NCBI RefSeq assembly: GCF_011304195.1
Contig: NZ_CP049887.1
Location: 2,976,001 to 3,040,000, forward strand
DNA: 64,000 nt
Origin: Vagococcus hydrophili
GTDB taxonomy: Bacteria > Bacillota > Bacilli > Lactobacillales > Vagococcaceae
Direction of reading: 5' to 3'
Numbering within the stretch: the stretch's first letter is position 1; every line of letters starts with the position of its first letter. This document shows positions 25,897-35,395 of the stretch, piece after piece. The position numbers and the translations under genes are program-made. A model generated the notes under the pieces. The model was not told where the DNA came from and did not search any database. It saw only the letters and a list, made by a program, of their open reading frames with translations.

Positions 25897-26044
25897 TTAA
25901 AAACACTCCTTATCTTTCATTTAATACTATTCATTCTATAAAAAAAACGACATAAAATCAAAATTTTTATGGTATCATAGATATAATAGTTAACATTTTT
26001 AAAATTAAAACGCTTTATCATTATTTGAATGGAAGGTGCTTATT

Positions 26045-26941
26045 TTGAATATTCAACAACTTAAATACTTTATTGAAATAGCTAATACTAGAAATTTATC
26101 CGCCGCTGCAAGAAATCTTTTTGTGACTCAACCCACCCTATCTCTTGCGCTTAAAAAAATGGAGGGTGACTTGCGGACCACGCTTTTCACTCATACTGAC
26201 AAACCTTTCCAATTAACCAAAACAGGTCTTTACCTTTACGAACACGGTCAGACTCTTGTTACTGACTTTGATCAACTCATTGCTGATATTCATTTAATGG
26301 ATGACGAATCATCTCACTCTAAGAAAAAAATCAAATTAGGTATCACTACTCTTTTTTCAATGCAGTTTATGAAAGAAATTTCCTTGTTTCTTTCGTCACA
26401 TCCACATATTGACTTGATCATAAAACAAGACGGCTCGCCTTACTTACAACAAATGCTGATGGATGATGAAATCGATATTGGTTTGATTTCGTTCCCTAAT
26501 CTTTATCCGGATAAAATCTCTATTGAAGCCTTAGAAACATCTACAAGAGGTTATCATGTTTATGTGGTGATGCCTGATGATAATCCTTTGGCGCAAAAGA
26601 GTGTTCTAACCTTTAAAGATTTGAAAGGACAACGTTTCTCTTCTCTGACAACTAATTTTATGTTAGGAAGACTTTTACTTGATCGTTCAAGTAATTTTGG
26701 CTTTGAACCAAACATTGTCCTTCATAATGACGATTTACAAGTTTTACTTCATAGCTTACGAAAAAATGATTCTATTTGTATTTTACCGATTGAATATCAA
26801 GAAGTGGGTAAAAGTGATGGATTAAGCTGGATTCCATTAAAAGATAAATACGATTATTTTCCAATTGGCATCGCCTTAAAGCGTGACGCCCACATTACAA
26901 ATGACATTAAAGATTTTATTGAGATTATTAAGGATAATTAA
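26045..26941 (+). CDS. LysR-family transcriptional regulator (CynR/CysB-like group)
   Basis: 298-residue LTTR: NIQQLKYFIEIANTRNLSAA, the recognition helix TQPTLSLALKKMEGD, and an effector domain. I place the start at the TTG at 26045, because GGAAGGTG lies six bases upstream and the protein then begins like other LTTRs; the GTG at 26036 is inside that ribosome site. It is divergent from panE and convergent with the EIIC-like gene, so panE is the likely target. Confidence 0.9.
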   Translation: MNIQQLKYFIEIANTRNLSAAARNLFVTQPTLSLALKKMEGDLRTTLFTHTDKPFQLTKTGLYLYEHGQTLVTDFDQLIADIHLMDDESSHSKKKIKLGITTLFSMQFMKEISLFLSSHPHIDLIIKQDGSPYLQQMLMDDEIDIGLISFPNLYPDKISIEALETSTRGYHVYVVMPDDNPLAQKSVLTFKDLKGQRFSSLTTNFMLGRLLLDRSSNFGFEPNIVLHNDDLQVLLHSLRKNDSICILPIEYQEVGKSDGLSWIPLKDKYDYFPIGIALKRDAHITNDIKDFIEIIKDN

Positions 26942-26953
26942 TAGTCTCTTTTT

Positions 26954-28006
26954 TTAGCCTTGATACTTGAAAACAACCTTGCTGTCGTAGATTTTCAAGA
27001 CTTTTTCAAAGATAATTTTAGATAAAAGTCCCGCAGCAATTGGAACAACAAACCATGAAATAATTAGTAATACAACATTTAATCCGGCATCTAATGAAGC
27101 CAGTGGTCCGACTAAACCTACCAAGCCAAATCCAGCTGAGTTAGGTGTCCCAGAAATATTAAACAACGCAACTGGAATTGCTGAAACAGTCGCCGTAACT
27201 AAGCATGGAACCAAGATAATTGGATACTTAAATAGATTAGGCATCATCATTTTCATCCCACCTAAAGCAACAGCTAATGTCACTCCAGATTCATTAACTT
27301 TCCAAGAATGAATGACTAAAACAGTTGTTGTTGCAGCAATTCCCATAGCTGCAGCCCCTGCTGAAACACCATTTAATTGAATCGCCATCCCAATAGCCAC
27401 TGTGGTGATTGGTGAAATAATCAAAGCTGCAAAAGAACATGCAATTAAAATACTCATAATAATCGGTTGGAAATCTGTAAAGTTATTAATGACTTTTCCA
27501 ATCGCTACCGTGATTTGAGTCACATATGGATACATCAACATTCCTGCTAAACCAGCGCCAATCCCTACAACAATCGGTAGTGCAATAATTTCGACCGAAC
27601 CAAATTTTGTATCTATCCAAAGCATTAACAACACAGCAATTGATGCTGTTAACATGATATTAATAATGTCTCCAGTACCAGCCGCAACAAACCCTTTAAT
27701 ATCAGGATTGTATTTAATAACCCCAGATCCTGCAAAAGCCGCTCCACCAACGATCATCATTTTAGGTGGCGTTAAATCGAATTGTTTCGCAATAAGTGCT
27801 GCAATAATCAGTGCCGTTCCAACTTGGAAAATAAGTGCTGCGTTAATAATCATCTGAATCACTGGAATATGAGCAAAATATTTTAAAATTGCGCCAAGAA
27901 CAGCATTTGGAATCAGTGCGATAATCGTTCCTTGAGCCGTCCCTGTTAATAGTTTGTTAAAAAAGATTTTTGGTGTCATTTTTGTTTGAGTCACTTCATT
28001 TGTCAT
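26954..28006 (-). CDS. PTS_EIIC_2-type membrane protein (PfoR-like)
   Basis: 350-residue polytopic protein, strongly hydrophobic, with the family features FFNKLLTGTAQGTIIALIPNA and AGSGVIKYNPDIKGFVAAGTGD. This EIIC-like family lacks IIA and IIB partners and includes PfoR, once described as a toxin regulator. No phosphotransferase partners are adjacent. Substrate unknown. Confidence 0.8.
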   Translation of the reverse strand: MTNEVTQTKMTPKIFFNKLLTGTAQGTIIALIPNAVLGAILKYFAHIPVIQMIINAALIFQVGTALIIAALIAKQFDLTPPKMMIVGGAAFAGSGVIKYNPDIKGFVAAGTGDIINIMLTASIAVLLMLWIDTKFGSVEIIALPIVVGIGAGLAGMLMYPYVTQITVAIGKVINNFTDFQPIIMSILIACSFAALIISPITTVAIGMAIQLNGVSAGAAAMGIAATTTVLVIHSWKVNESGVTLAVALGGMKMMMPNLFKYPIILVPCLVTATVSAIPVALFNISGTPNSAGFGLVGLVGPLASLDAGLNVVLLIISWFVVPIAAGLLSKIIFEKVLKIYDSKVVFKYQG

Positions 28007-28081
28007 GTTAAAATCCCCTAATTTTATTTTTTTAATTTAACATTACATCATTTGTTTATCGATTTTTTCCGTCAGCAAATA

Positions 28082-28129
28082 AGCCGTTCATCACGTCATT
28101 TATCAATTAAATTCTTGTGATGAACGGCT
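28082..28129 (-). terminator. Terminator of the bkd operon
   Basis: A 13-bp perfect stem, AGCCGTTCATCAC with GTGATGAACGGCT, with TTATTT following on the minus strand, just after the bkdC stop. Confidence 0.75.
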
Positions 28130-28165
28130 ACTTGTGATTAAAGCAATTCCTAATCTTTATTAAAT

Positions 28166-29422
28166 TTAGTAAATATCTGATTCTACTTCAAAACGAGCTA
28201 GATTTTCTTTGATATCCTTCAAGAATTTACCTGCTTGTTGACCATCTAAAATACGGTGATCAATTGACAAGCAAAGGTTAACCATGTCAGCTACTTTAAA
28301 GCCTCCATCTTTTGTTGGTACTACTCGTTTATTGATTGATTCCACTTGTAAAATTGCTGCTTGTGGATGGTTAATGATTCCCATTGATTGAACAGAGCCT
28401 AGACTACCTGTATTGTTTAAAGTGAACGTGCCACCTTGCATGTCTTCATTTGCTAGGATTCCTGTTCTTACATCACTTGCTAGGCGATTAATTTCTTTAG
28501 CTAAGCCAGTTAGTGAATAGTTATCTGCTTGATGAATCACCGGTACAAAGAGATGCTCATCAGTTGTGACTGCGATTGATAAGTTAATATCTTTATGATA
28601 AACAATGTTACCATCTTGCCAAGAAGTATTGATTTTCGGATTTTTCTTCATTGCTTGAACTACCGCTTTAGCAAAGAATGGGAAGAAGCTCAGAGACATA
28701 CCTTCTTGCTGTTTGAAACCATCTTTCACACTGTTTCTTAAATTCACAATATTCGTTACATCTGCTTCAACCATAATCCAAGCATGTGGAATTTCATTCA
28801 CACTTTGAACCATCTTCTTAGCGATCGCTTTTCTAACACCATCAGCTGGTACTACTTCATCATGAGCACTTGCCATAACTGGTACTGGTTTTGGTAGTGC
28901 AACCTGTGTCACTGGTGCTGCTGCTTTAACTTCTACTGGTTGTTCAACTTGAACAGGAGCAGCTGATGCTTCACTTGGAACAAAGTTTAGAATATCTTTT
29001 CTAGTGATACGACCTTCTTTTCCTGTTCCCACAACTTGAGCTAAATCAATCCCTTTTTCTTGAGAAAGTTTTAAGACAGCTGGTGAATAACGTCCTGCCA
29101 TTTTTCCTTGTGTTGGTGAAGGTTGAGCAACTGGCGCTTCTGCTTTCGCTGTTTCTTTAACTTCTGGTTTTTCTTCTGCACCTTCAACTTCTAATGTCAT
29201 TAAAACAGTTCCAATTGGATAATCTGTATCTAAATTAACGATTAAGTCTTTAACCACCCCATCAAAATCAGATGGAACTTCTGTGGTTACTTTATCTGAA
29301 ACAACCTCCATTAAAGGAGCGTAGCGTTTAATTTTATCTCCTGGTTGAACCAACCATTGTACGACTGAAGCTTCTGTGACACTTTCCCCTAAATGAGGCA
29401 TTAAGATTTCTTTGATTGCCAT
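28166..29422 (-). CDS. bkdC: Branched-chain keto acid dehydrogenase E2 (lipoyl acyltransferase)
   Basis: 418-residue dihydrolipoyl acyltransferase. One N-terminal lipoyl domain has lipoyl lysine K44 in EVVSDKVTTEVP, followed by a proline/alanine linker, an E3-binding domain (YSPAVLKLSQEKGIDL), a second linker, and the catalytic domain with the active-site motif IDHRILDGQQAG. It forms the core of the complex that turns branched 2-keto acids into acyl-CoA. It is last in the ptb-buk-lpd-bkdA-bkdB-bkdC operon. Confidence 0.94.
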   Translation of the reverse strand: MAIKEILMPHLGESVTEASVVQWLVQPGDKIKRYAPLMEVVSDKVTTEVPSDFDGVVKDLIVNLDTDYPIGTVLMTLEVEGAEEKPEVKETAKAEAPVAQPSPTQGKMAGRYSPAVLKLSQEKGIDLAQVVGTGKEGRITRKDILNFVPSEASAAPVQVEQPVEVKAAAPVTQVALPKPVPVMASAHDEVVPADGVRKAIAKKMVQSVNEIPHAWIMVEADVTNIVNLRNSVKDGFKQQEGMSLSFFPFFAKAVVQAMKKNPKINTSWQDGNIVYHKDINLSIAVTTDEHLFVPVIHQADNYSLTGLAKEINRLASDVRTGILANEDMQGGTFTLNNTGSLGSVQSMGIINHPQAAILQVESINKRVVPTKDGGFKVADMVNLCLSIDHRILDGQQAGKFLKDIKENLARFEVESDIY

Positions 29423-29446
29423 CTTTATCTTCCTCCTATATCAAGT

Positions 29447-30433
29447 TTAAAATTCTGCTAGATCTTTCATTGCTTGAGTCACTTGCTCTTGATTCACTAA
29501 AAATTCTCTTTCAAGAGGTAATGCGTATCCCATACTTGGTACGTCTGGACCTGCTAAACGTTGAATAGGGGCATCTAAATCAAACAACGCATCTTCTGAA
29601 ATCATGGCTGCAATCTCACTAATAATTGCGCCTTCTTTATTATCCTCAGAAATAAGTAAGACTTTACCAGTTTTCTTCGCTGCATTCACTAATGTTTCAC
29701 GGTCTAGTGGGTAAAGAGAACGAACATCGACTACTTCTGCCTCAATGCCTTCCTCAGCTAATTTTTCAGCCGCAGAGATTGCATATTGAAGCATCATTCC
29801 GTAAGCAATAACAGTGATATCACTACCTTCGCGAACGACATTTGCTTTATCAATTGGAACAATGTAATCATCTGTTGGTACATCTGCTTTAAGTAATCGA
29901 TATAGACGTTTATGCTCATAGAAAATAACTGGATCATCTGATCTAATCGCCGCTTTAATCATGCCTTTTGCATCATATGGATTAGAAGGTGTTACCACTC
30001 TTAAGCCTGGTTGACCACAAAAGATTTTTTCTGTTGATTGAGAATGATATAAACCACCACGAACCCCACCACCATAAGGCGTACGATACACAATTGGTGC
30101 TGTCCAGTCACCTTTCGTACGGTAACGCATGGTTCTTGCTTCTGATAAAATTTGGTTCGTTGCTGGTAAGATATAATCAGCAAATTGGAACTCTCCAATG
30201 GCACGATAGCCACGTAATCCTAGACCGACAGCTAAACCACCGATTAAACCTTCTGTTAATGGTGTATTAAAACAACGATCATCTCCGTATTTAGCAGCCA
30301 AGCCTTTGGTTACACCAAACACACCACCTTTATCTCCACCAACGTCTTCACCGAAGATTACTACTTTCTCATCACGAGCCATTTCCTCAGAAATACCTAA
30401 ATTCAATGCTTCTAAATATGTCATTTCAGCCAT
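29447..30433 (-). CDS. bkdB: Branched-chain keto acid dehydrogenase E1 beta
   Basis: 328-residue beta subunit of the thiamine-dependent E1. It has IFGEDVGGDKGGVFGVTKGL, the TPLTEGLIGGLAVGLGLRG motif and RTPYGGGVRGG. I start at the ATG at 30433 with GAGAGGA nine bases upstream; the longer reading would use a TTG. It pairs with BkdA encoded just upstream. Confidence 0.94.
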   Translation of the reverse strand: MAEMTYLEALNLGISEEMARDEKVVIFGEDVGGDKGGVFGVTKGLAAKYGDDRCFNTPLTEGLIGGLAVGLGLRGYRAIGEFQFADYILPATNQILSEARTMRYRTKGDWTAPIVYRTPYGGGVRGGLYHSQSTEKIFCGQPGLRVVTPSNPYDAKGMIKAAIRSDDPVIFYEHKRLYRLLKADVPTDDYIVPIDKANVVREGSDITVIAYGMMLQYAISAAEKLAEEGIEAEVVDVRSLYPLDRETLVNAAKKTGKVLLISEDNKEGAIISEIAAMISEDALFDLDAPIQRLAGPDVPSMGYALPLEREFLVNQEQVTQAMKDLAEF

Positions 30434-30459
30434 TATTTTCAATCCTCTCTTTTTAATTA

Positions 30460-31446
30460 CTATTTAGCGTAAACTTCTTCGTATAAAGATTCTGCTAGTG
30501 GTTCTGGCATTTTTTCAGCTTCATCTGTTGCTAGATCGACTTCAGCTCGAATTTCTTCGTCCATTTTATCTAGTTCAGCTTGTGTCATGATTTTTTCTGC
30601 CAATAATTGTTTGACCATGGCATCAATCGGATCTTTTTCTTTCATTGATTCGATTTCTTCTTTTGAACGATAAATGGTTTGATCATCATCTGCCGAGTGA
30701 GATGTTAAACGAGATACTCGGAGTTCGATTAATTTAGATCCTTTACCAGCTCTCGCGTCTTCCACCGCTTTTTTGAATGTTAAGTAAACTTCTGTGAAGT
30801 CATTGCCATCAACTGAAATCCCTTCAAAACCGTAACCTTCCGCACGATCTGACATGTGTTTATTGGCATATTGTTCTTTAATCGGTACCGAAATGGCATA
30901 TTCATTATTTTCAACAACAAAGATTAATGGTAATTTCTTAACGCCTGCAAAGTTCATTGCTTCTTGAACTTCTCCTTGGTTAGCTGATCCTTCACCAGTT
31001 GTTGTTAGGGTTACAAAATCACTTTTTTCTAATTGTGCAGAGTACGCAACCCCTGTTGCAAGAGGCATTTGTGTACTTACAGTTGATGCAAAGGAAACGA
31101 TATTATGTTCTTTAGATCCGTAATGATTAGGCATTTGACGGGCGTGAGAAGATGGGTCTGCTTCTTTTCCAAATGAGCCCATAATAATATCTTTTGGTGT
31201 CATTCCCCAAACTAAACAGGCTGTCATGTCTCGGTAATAAGGTAAGTAGTAATCTTTTTTAGGATCAAAAGCTAAAGCCATTGCTACTTGCGCCACTTCG
31301 GCTCCTTGACCTGAAATATTAAAAGAAGTTTTTCCAATCCGAGTCAGTTGCCATAAACGTTCATCTAGGCGACGACCTCTTAAAACTTCGCGGTATGCTT
31401 GAATCAATTCTTCTTTACTTAAACCTGATTTTTTTAACGTTTTCAT
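30460..31446 (-). CDS. bkdA: Branched-chain keto acid dehydrogenase E1 alpha
   Basis: 328-residue E1 alpha subunit. The thiamine diphosphate motif is present as TTTGEGSANQGEVQEAMNFA followed by VVENNEYAIS. It decarboxylates the 2-keto acids of valine, leucine and isoleucine. The order lpd-bkdA-bkdB-bkdC is that of Enterococcus faecalis. It starts 18 bases after the lpd stop. Confidence 0.94.
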   Translation of the reverse strand: MKTLKKSGLSKEELIQAYREVLRGRRLDERLWQLTRIGKTSFNISGQGAEVAQVAMALAFDPKKDYYLPYYRDMTACLVWGMTPKDIIMGSFGKEADPSSHARQMPNHYGSKEHNIVSFASTVSTQMPLATGVAYSAQLEKSDFVTLTTTGEGSANQGEVQEAMNFAGVKKLPLIFVVENNEYAISVPIKEQYANKHMSDRAEGYGFEGISVDGNDFTEVYLTFKKAVEDARAGKGSKLIELRVSRLTSHSADDDQTIYRSKEEIESMKEKDPIDAMVKQLLAEKIMTQAELDKMDEEIRAEVDLATDEAEKMPEPLAESLYEEVYAK

Positions 31447-31464
31447 TTACTATCAACCTTTCTA

Positions 31465-32877
31465 TTATTTATGAATGGCTAAGCCATAAGTGTCTAATGC
31501 AGCTTCTTGCAGTGCTTCTGTTAACGTTGGGTGAGGGTGAATTGCTTCGCCAATCTCCAGTGGTGTCGCGTCTAAATAAATTGAAGTACTGGCTTCTGTG
31601 ATTAAGTCCGTTGCATGAGGTCCAATGATTGAAACGCCTAATAAATCATCTGTTTCCATATCTCGAATCACTTCAATGAAGCCATCACTTTCCCCGTAAA
31701 CTAATGCTTTTCCATTGCCGCCAAAGTTAAATTTACCTACCTTAACTTTTTTGCCTTCTGGGGTACTGCCTTTCACATAACCTACACTAGCAATTTCAGG
31801 ATTTGTATAAACCCCTCTTGGAACATTGTGATAATCAAGTGGTATTACTTCTTCTTGAAGAATATGAGCAACTGCCATCTCTCCTTCTTTCATCGCTACA
31901 TGAGCCAGTTGCATGGTGTCAATACAATCACCAATCGCATAAATATGACTCTCCGTTGTTTGGTAAAACTCGTTGACTTCAATTCCTTTGTCGCCATATT
32001 TCACTGAAGTATTTTGAAGACCAATCCCGTGAACGTTAGGCGAGCGACCGATAGCCACCATCACTTTATCAACAGTTACTTTGTCTTTTCCTTCAATCGA
32101 AACTTCTACAGAAGAACCTGTTACTTTGGCTTCTTCCACTTTGCTACTTAAAAGAATGGTAACCCCTTTATTTTCCAAACTTTTCTTCAATTGTCTTGAA
32201 ACCGTTGGACTTTCATTAATAAGTAAACGATCTAAAAATTCGACAATCGTTACTTTCACCCCTAAACTATTTAAAAGAGATGCCCACTCAACGCCAATCA
32301 CACCACCACCTACAATCACGATTGATTCAGGTAATGTTTCTAATTGAAGCATGCCATCAGATGAAAGAATAAACTCTTCATCAAGTGGAAGATTAGGCAA
32401 GGTTCTTGGACTCGATCCTGTGGCAATAATGACATTTTTAGGAACAATAATTTCTTCTTCTTTTGATTTATCATTAAAGGTCACTGCAACCGCTCCAGAA
32501 ACAGGTGAGAAGATGGAAGGTCCAAGAATGGCTCCTTCACCTTCTAGGACTTTGATTTTATTTTTTTTACAAAGTCCTTCTACCCCTGAGTGAAGTTGGT
32601 CAATGATTCCTTGTTTACGTGCTTGGATTTTTTCAAAATTAACGGCGAATTTTTGATCTGATTCAATACCAAACTCTGCTGCTTGTTTCATTGTGTCATA
32701 CACTTCGGCACTTCTTAAAAGAGCTTTCGTTGGAATACAACCACGATGCAAACAGGTTCCACCTAGTTTGTACTTTTCAACTAAAGTAACACTTAATCCT
32801 TTTTGAGCGGCTCTAATGGCTGCCACATAACCGCCCGTTCCGCCACCTAAAATCAGTAAATCTGTTTGTTCTGCCAT
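31465..32877 (-). CDS. bkdD: Dihydrolipoamide dehydrogenase (E3)
   Basis: 470-residue FAD disulfide oxidoreductase that reoxidises the E2 lipoate with NAD. It has the FAD site LLILGGGTGGYVAAIRA, the redox disulfide GGTCLHRGCIPTK, the NAD site IVIVGGGVIGVEWA, and the C-terminal HPHPTLTEAL with the catalytic histidine. The ATG at 32877 has TAGGAG upstream; a GTG one codon earlier is possible. Confidence 0.94.
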   Translation of the reverse strand: MAEQTDLLILGGGTGGYVAAIRAAQKGLSVTLVEKYKLGGTCLHRGCIPTKALLRSAEVYDTMKQAAEFGIESDQKFAVNFEKIQARKQGIIDQLHSGVEGLCKKNKIKVLEGEGAILGPSIFSPVSGAVAVTFNDKSKEEEIIVPKNVIIATGSSPRTLPNLPLDEEFILSSDGMLQLETLPESIVIVGGGVIGVEWASLLNSLGVKVTIVEFLDRLLINESPTVSRQLKKSLENKGVTILLSSKVEEAKVTGSSVEVSIEGKDKVTVDKVMVAIGRSPNVHGIGLQNTSVKYGDKGIEVNEFYQTTESHIYAIGDCIDTMQLAHVAMKEGEMAVAHILQEEVIPLDYHNVPRGVYTNPEIASVGYVKGSTPEGKKVKVGKFNFGGNGKALVYGESDGFIEVIRDMETDDLLGVSIIGPHATDLITEASTSIYLDATPLEIGEAIHPHPTLTEALQEAALDTYGLAIHK

Positions 32878-32889
32878 CACACATCACTC

Positions 32890-33972
32890 CTACTTTAGAA
32901 TTTCAACTTCATCGTACGCTAATGCTTTTTCTTCACCTTTTATCACTCGCAGAGCGCCTACATACAAGGCTTCCATTTCCATCTCACCTGGAAAAGCTTT
33001 GACTGGTGCTATCCACTCTGTATACTCCGTAATTTTACTTAAAACATACTGAGAATAAATCACCCCACCAGTTAAAATAATCGCATCCACTTGACCCTTT
33101 AACGCCACCCCTAACTCGCCAATATTTTTAGCTACTTGGTAACACATACCATCAAGATAATATTTTGCTTCTTCATCTCCTTGGTTCATTCTTTTTTCTA
33201 TTTCACGAATATCCGTTTCACCCAAATAAGATTTTAAACCTGCGTTTCCAGCAATTAACTTTTTGACATCACTGACTGTCATATTTTCAGCAATCACTCG
33301 CTTAGAAAAATCTAAAACCGGGAGCGCTCCACTTCTTTCAGGTGTGTAAGGACCTTCACCGTCAATACCGTTAATAACGTCAACCATTCGACCGTTCTCA
33401 TGAGCACCTAAACTAATTCCGCCACCTAAGTGAGCCACAATGAAAGAGCCTGTTTCATAGGTTTTCCCTAAATCTTCAGCCACTTTTCTAGCGACCGCTT
33501 TTTGATTTAAAGCATGACAAACGCTTCTTCTTTCAATTCCTTTTAAACCAGAGATTCTTGAGAGCGGTTTCATTTCATCAACCACAACTGGATCGACAAT
33601 AAAAGCTGGTATGTTTAAAGATTCAGCAAATTCATTGGCTAAGATAGCTCCTAAGTTAGATGCATGAGTATTATATTTTTCTTCTCTTAAATCCTTTAAC
33701 AGTGCTTGGTCAACTTGATAAGTGCCACCTGGTATTGGTTTTAATAAACCACCTCGTCCTACAACGGCAACTAATTTTTCTGCCAAGCCTAATTTATCGA
33801 TAAAATTTTTGATAATGTTATATCTAAAATCCGTTTGACTAATCACGTCTTTAAATTGTGAAATTTCTTCTACACTATGTCTTATAGTTTCTTCAGCTAT
33901 TAATTGATGATCAGCATAAACGGCTGTTTTAGTTGATGTTGACCCTGGATTAATGACTAATATTGCTTCCAT
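32890..33972 (-). CDS. buk: Butyrate kinase (branched-chain fatty acid kinase)
   Basis: 360-residue ASKHA-fold kinase: acyl phosphate plus ADP to acid plus ATP. The phosphate-binding INPGSTSTKTAVYAD is at the N-terminus; IVAHLGGGISLGAHENGRM and the ILTGGVIYS segment are conserved. With Ptb it makes ATP from the branched acyl-CoA produced by the Bkd complex. It might also serve butyryl-CoA from the island at 10-19 kb. Confidence 0.95.
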   Translation of the reverse strand: MEAILVINPGSTSTKTAVYADHQLIAEETIRHSVEEISQFKDVISQTDFRYNIIKNFIDKLGLAEKLVAVVGRGGLLKPIPGGTYQVDQALLKDLREEKYNTHASNLGAILANEFAESLNIPAFIVDPVVVDEMKPLSRISGLKGIERRSVCHALNQKAVARKVAEDLGKTYETGSFIVAHLGGGISLGAHENGRMVDVINGIDGEGPYTPERSGALPVLDFSKRVIAENMTVSDVKKLIAGNAGLKSYLGETDIREIEKRMNQGDEEAKYYLDGMCYQVAKNIGELGVALKGQVDAIILTGGVIYSQYVLSKITEYTEWIAPVKAFPGEMEMEALYVGALRVIKGEEKALAYDEVEILK

Positions 33973-33991
33973 CTAGTTTCCCCCTTTTACC

Positions 33992-34816
33992 TTAAACTTG
34001 TTTTAGTGCAAATTTTAATGAATGTAACTTACTCTCTGTTGAATCACTTCTTGAGGTAAGAACCACTGGAATTTTCGTTCCAACGATTGTTCCTCCAACT
34101 TTAGCCCTACCAAAAATAGTGAGGGATTTGTATAAACTGTTTCCCGCATCAATTGCTGGTACAACAATGACGTCCGCGTCTCCCATAATCGGACCCTCAT
34201 AACGTTTATGTGCCACTGCTTCTTTTGAAAGAGCTAAATCTAATGAGATGGGTCCAAAAATAGTGGCAGCTGTTGTTTCACTAAAATGTTCTGTCACTTC
34301 CGTTGCTAAAACAGAAGAAGGCATTTTAGGATTAAAGTTTTCTGCCGCACTTAGTAAGGCAATCTTTGGTTTATCTAAGCCAATTTTATGAGCGACTTCT
34401 TTTACATTTTCAATAATGGCAATTAAAGCATTTTTATCTGGTGCAATATTCATGGCACAATCTGTTAGTAAAAAAGATTGCTTTGTCTGAGGAATATCCA
34501 CCATTGCTACGTGAGATAAAACTTGTTTTGTTTTTAAGCCATGTTCTTTGTTGAGTAATTCTTTTAATAACGTATGAGTTTGAATGATTCCTTTTAGTAA
34601 AATTTGGGCTTTGTTCTCTGCCACTAGTTGAATGGCTTTTTGAGCGACCTGTTTTTCATCTTCACAATGAACATATTTCCAAATTTCTTCACTTCCGATA
34701 TTTTCTGTTGTGTCAAAAACAACAAATTCAAGTGTTTCCTGACACTCTTCTTGAGCTTTTTTCACGAGTTTTAAAATCTCTGGTTGTGAGCCACCTGCTA
34801 CTGCTACTGTTATCAA
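33992..34816 (-). CDS. ptb: Phosphate butyryltransferase
   Basis: 274-residue phosphotransacylase: acyl-CoA plus phosphate to acyl phosphate plus CoA. It has ITVAVAGGSQPEILKLVKKA at the N-terminus, KGIIQTHTLLKELLN, and the C-terminal GDADVIVVPAIDAGNSLYK motif. I prefer the TTG at 34816, eight bases after GAGG; the GTG at 34825 lies in the ribosome site. It is the first gene of the bkd operon, just downstream of a cre box. Confidence 0.94.
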   Translation of the reverse strand: MITVAVAGGSQPEILKLVKKAQEECQETLEFVVFDTTENIGSEEIWKYVHCEDEKQVAQKAIQLVAENKAQILLKGIIQTHTLLKELLNKEHGLKTKQVLSHVAMVDIPQTKQSFLLTDCAMNIAPDKNALIAIIENVKEVAHKIGLDKPKIALLSAAENFNPKMPSSVLATEVTEHFSETTAATIFGPISLDLALSKEAVAHKRYEGPIMGDADVIVVPAIDAGNSLYKSLTIFGRAKVGGTIVGTKIPVVLTSRSDSTESKLHSLKFALKQV

Positions 34817-34869
34817 ATTATTCACCTCTTCTTACTTGTCTCTGTCTACATATCCAATGTACTCTTTAT

Positions 34870-34883
34870 TGTAACCGTTTACA
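34870..34883. promoter_or_regulatory. cre box of the ptb-buk-bkd operon
   Basis: TGTAACCGTTTACA matches TGWAANCGNTNWCA at every fixed position, about 55 bp upstream of the ptb start. The related E. faecalis bkd operon is catabolite repressed, which fits. Confidence 0.75.
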
Positions 34884-34966
34884 AATTGTTAATTTTTATT
34901 AAACTATTAATAATTTTAATACCCTATAAAATTATTTTATATGCTAAAACTGTGAAGTGGATAACA

Positions 34967-34996
34967 AAAAAGAATGACTAGTAAGCCATTCTTTTT
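34967..34996 (-). terminator. Terminator of recQ, beyond the tandem repeats
   Basis: AAAAAGAATG pairs with CATTCTTTTT, and TTTTTTG follows on the minus strand. The recQ transcript would therefore include the three 122-bp repeats. Confidence 0.75.
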
Positions 34997-35003
34997 AATG
35001 TTT

Positions 35004-35395
35004 GGAGTTAAACGCCTTTTTTATCACTCTGTTTTAGTCTGGATTCAATAAGCAGCTCCTTCGGTAATTTCAGGAATATCAAATAATCCAAAACCGGGAT
35101 TTTTTGATATTTCTTCCAATTACTCGGAGCTAAACGCTTATTTCATCACGCTTATTTAGTCTGGATTCAATAAGCAGCTCCTTCGGTAATTTCAGGAATA
35201 TCAAATAATCCAAAACCGGGATTTTTTGATATTTCTTCCAATTACTCGGAGCTAAACGCTTATTTCATCACGCTTACTTAGTCTGGATTCAATAGGCAGC
35301 TCCTTCGGTAATTTCAGGAATATCAAATAATCCAAAACCGGGATTTTTTGATATTTCTTCCAATTACTCGGAGCTAAACGCCTTTTTCATCACTC
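35004..35395 (-). repeat. Three 122-bp tandem repeats after recQ
   Basis: The boundary motif GGAGYTAAACGC recurs at 35004, 35126, 35248 and 35370, exactly 122 bp apart; the three units look almost identical. In each unit a first arm with AGCTCC, TAATTTC and GGAATATCAAA pairs imperfectly with a second arm holding TTTGATATT, AATTA and GGAGCT. This gives a hairpin of roughly 75 bases, followed by a linker with AGTCTGGATTC. The partial fourth boundary (35370-35395) encodes the last codons and stop of recQ. Single or degraded copies occur at 18016, 24899 and 39982. Confidence 0.9.

Noticed and set aside
35004-35395. CRISPR array or integron attC array
   Set aside because: The repeats are 122 bp and contiguous without unique spacers, no cas or integrase gene is near, and the boundary GCGTTTAGC does not fit the attC core site.
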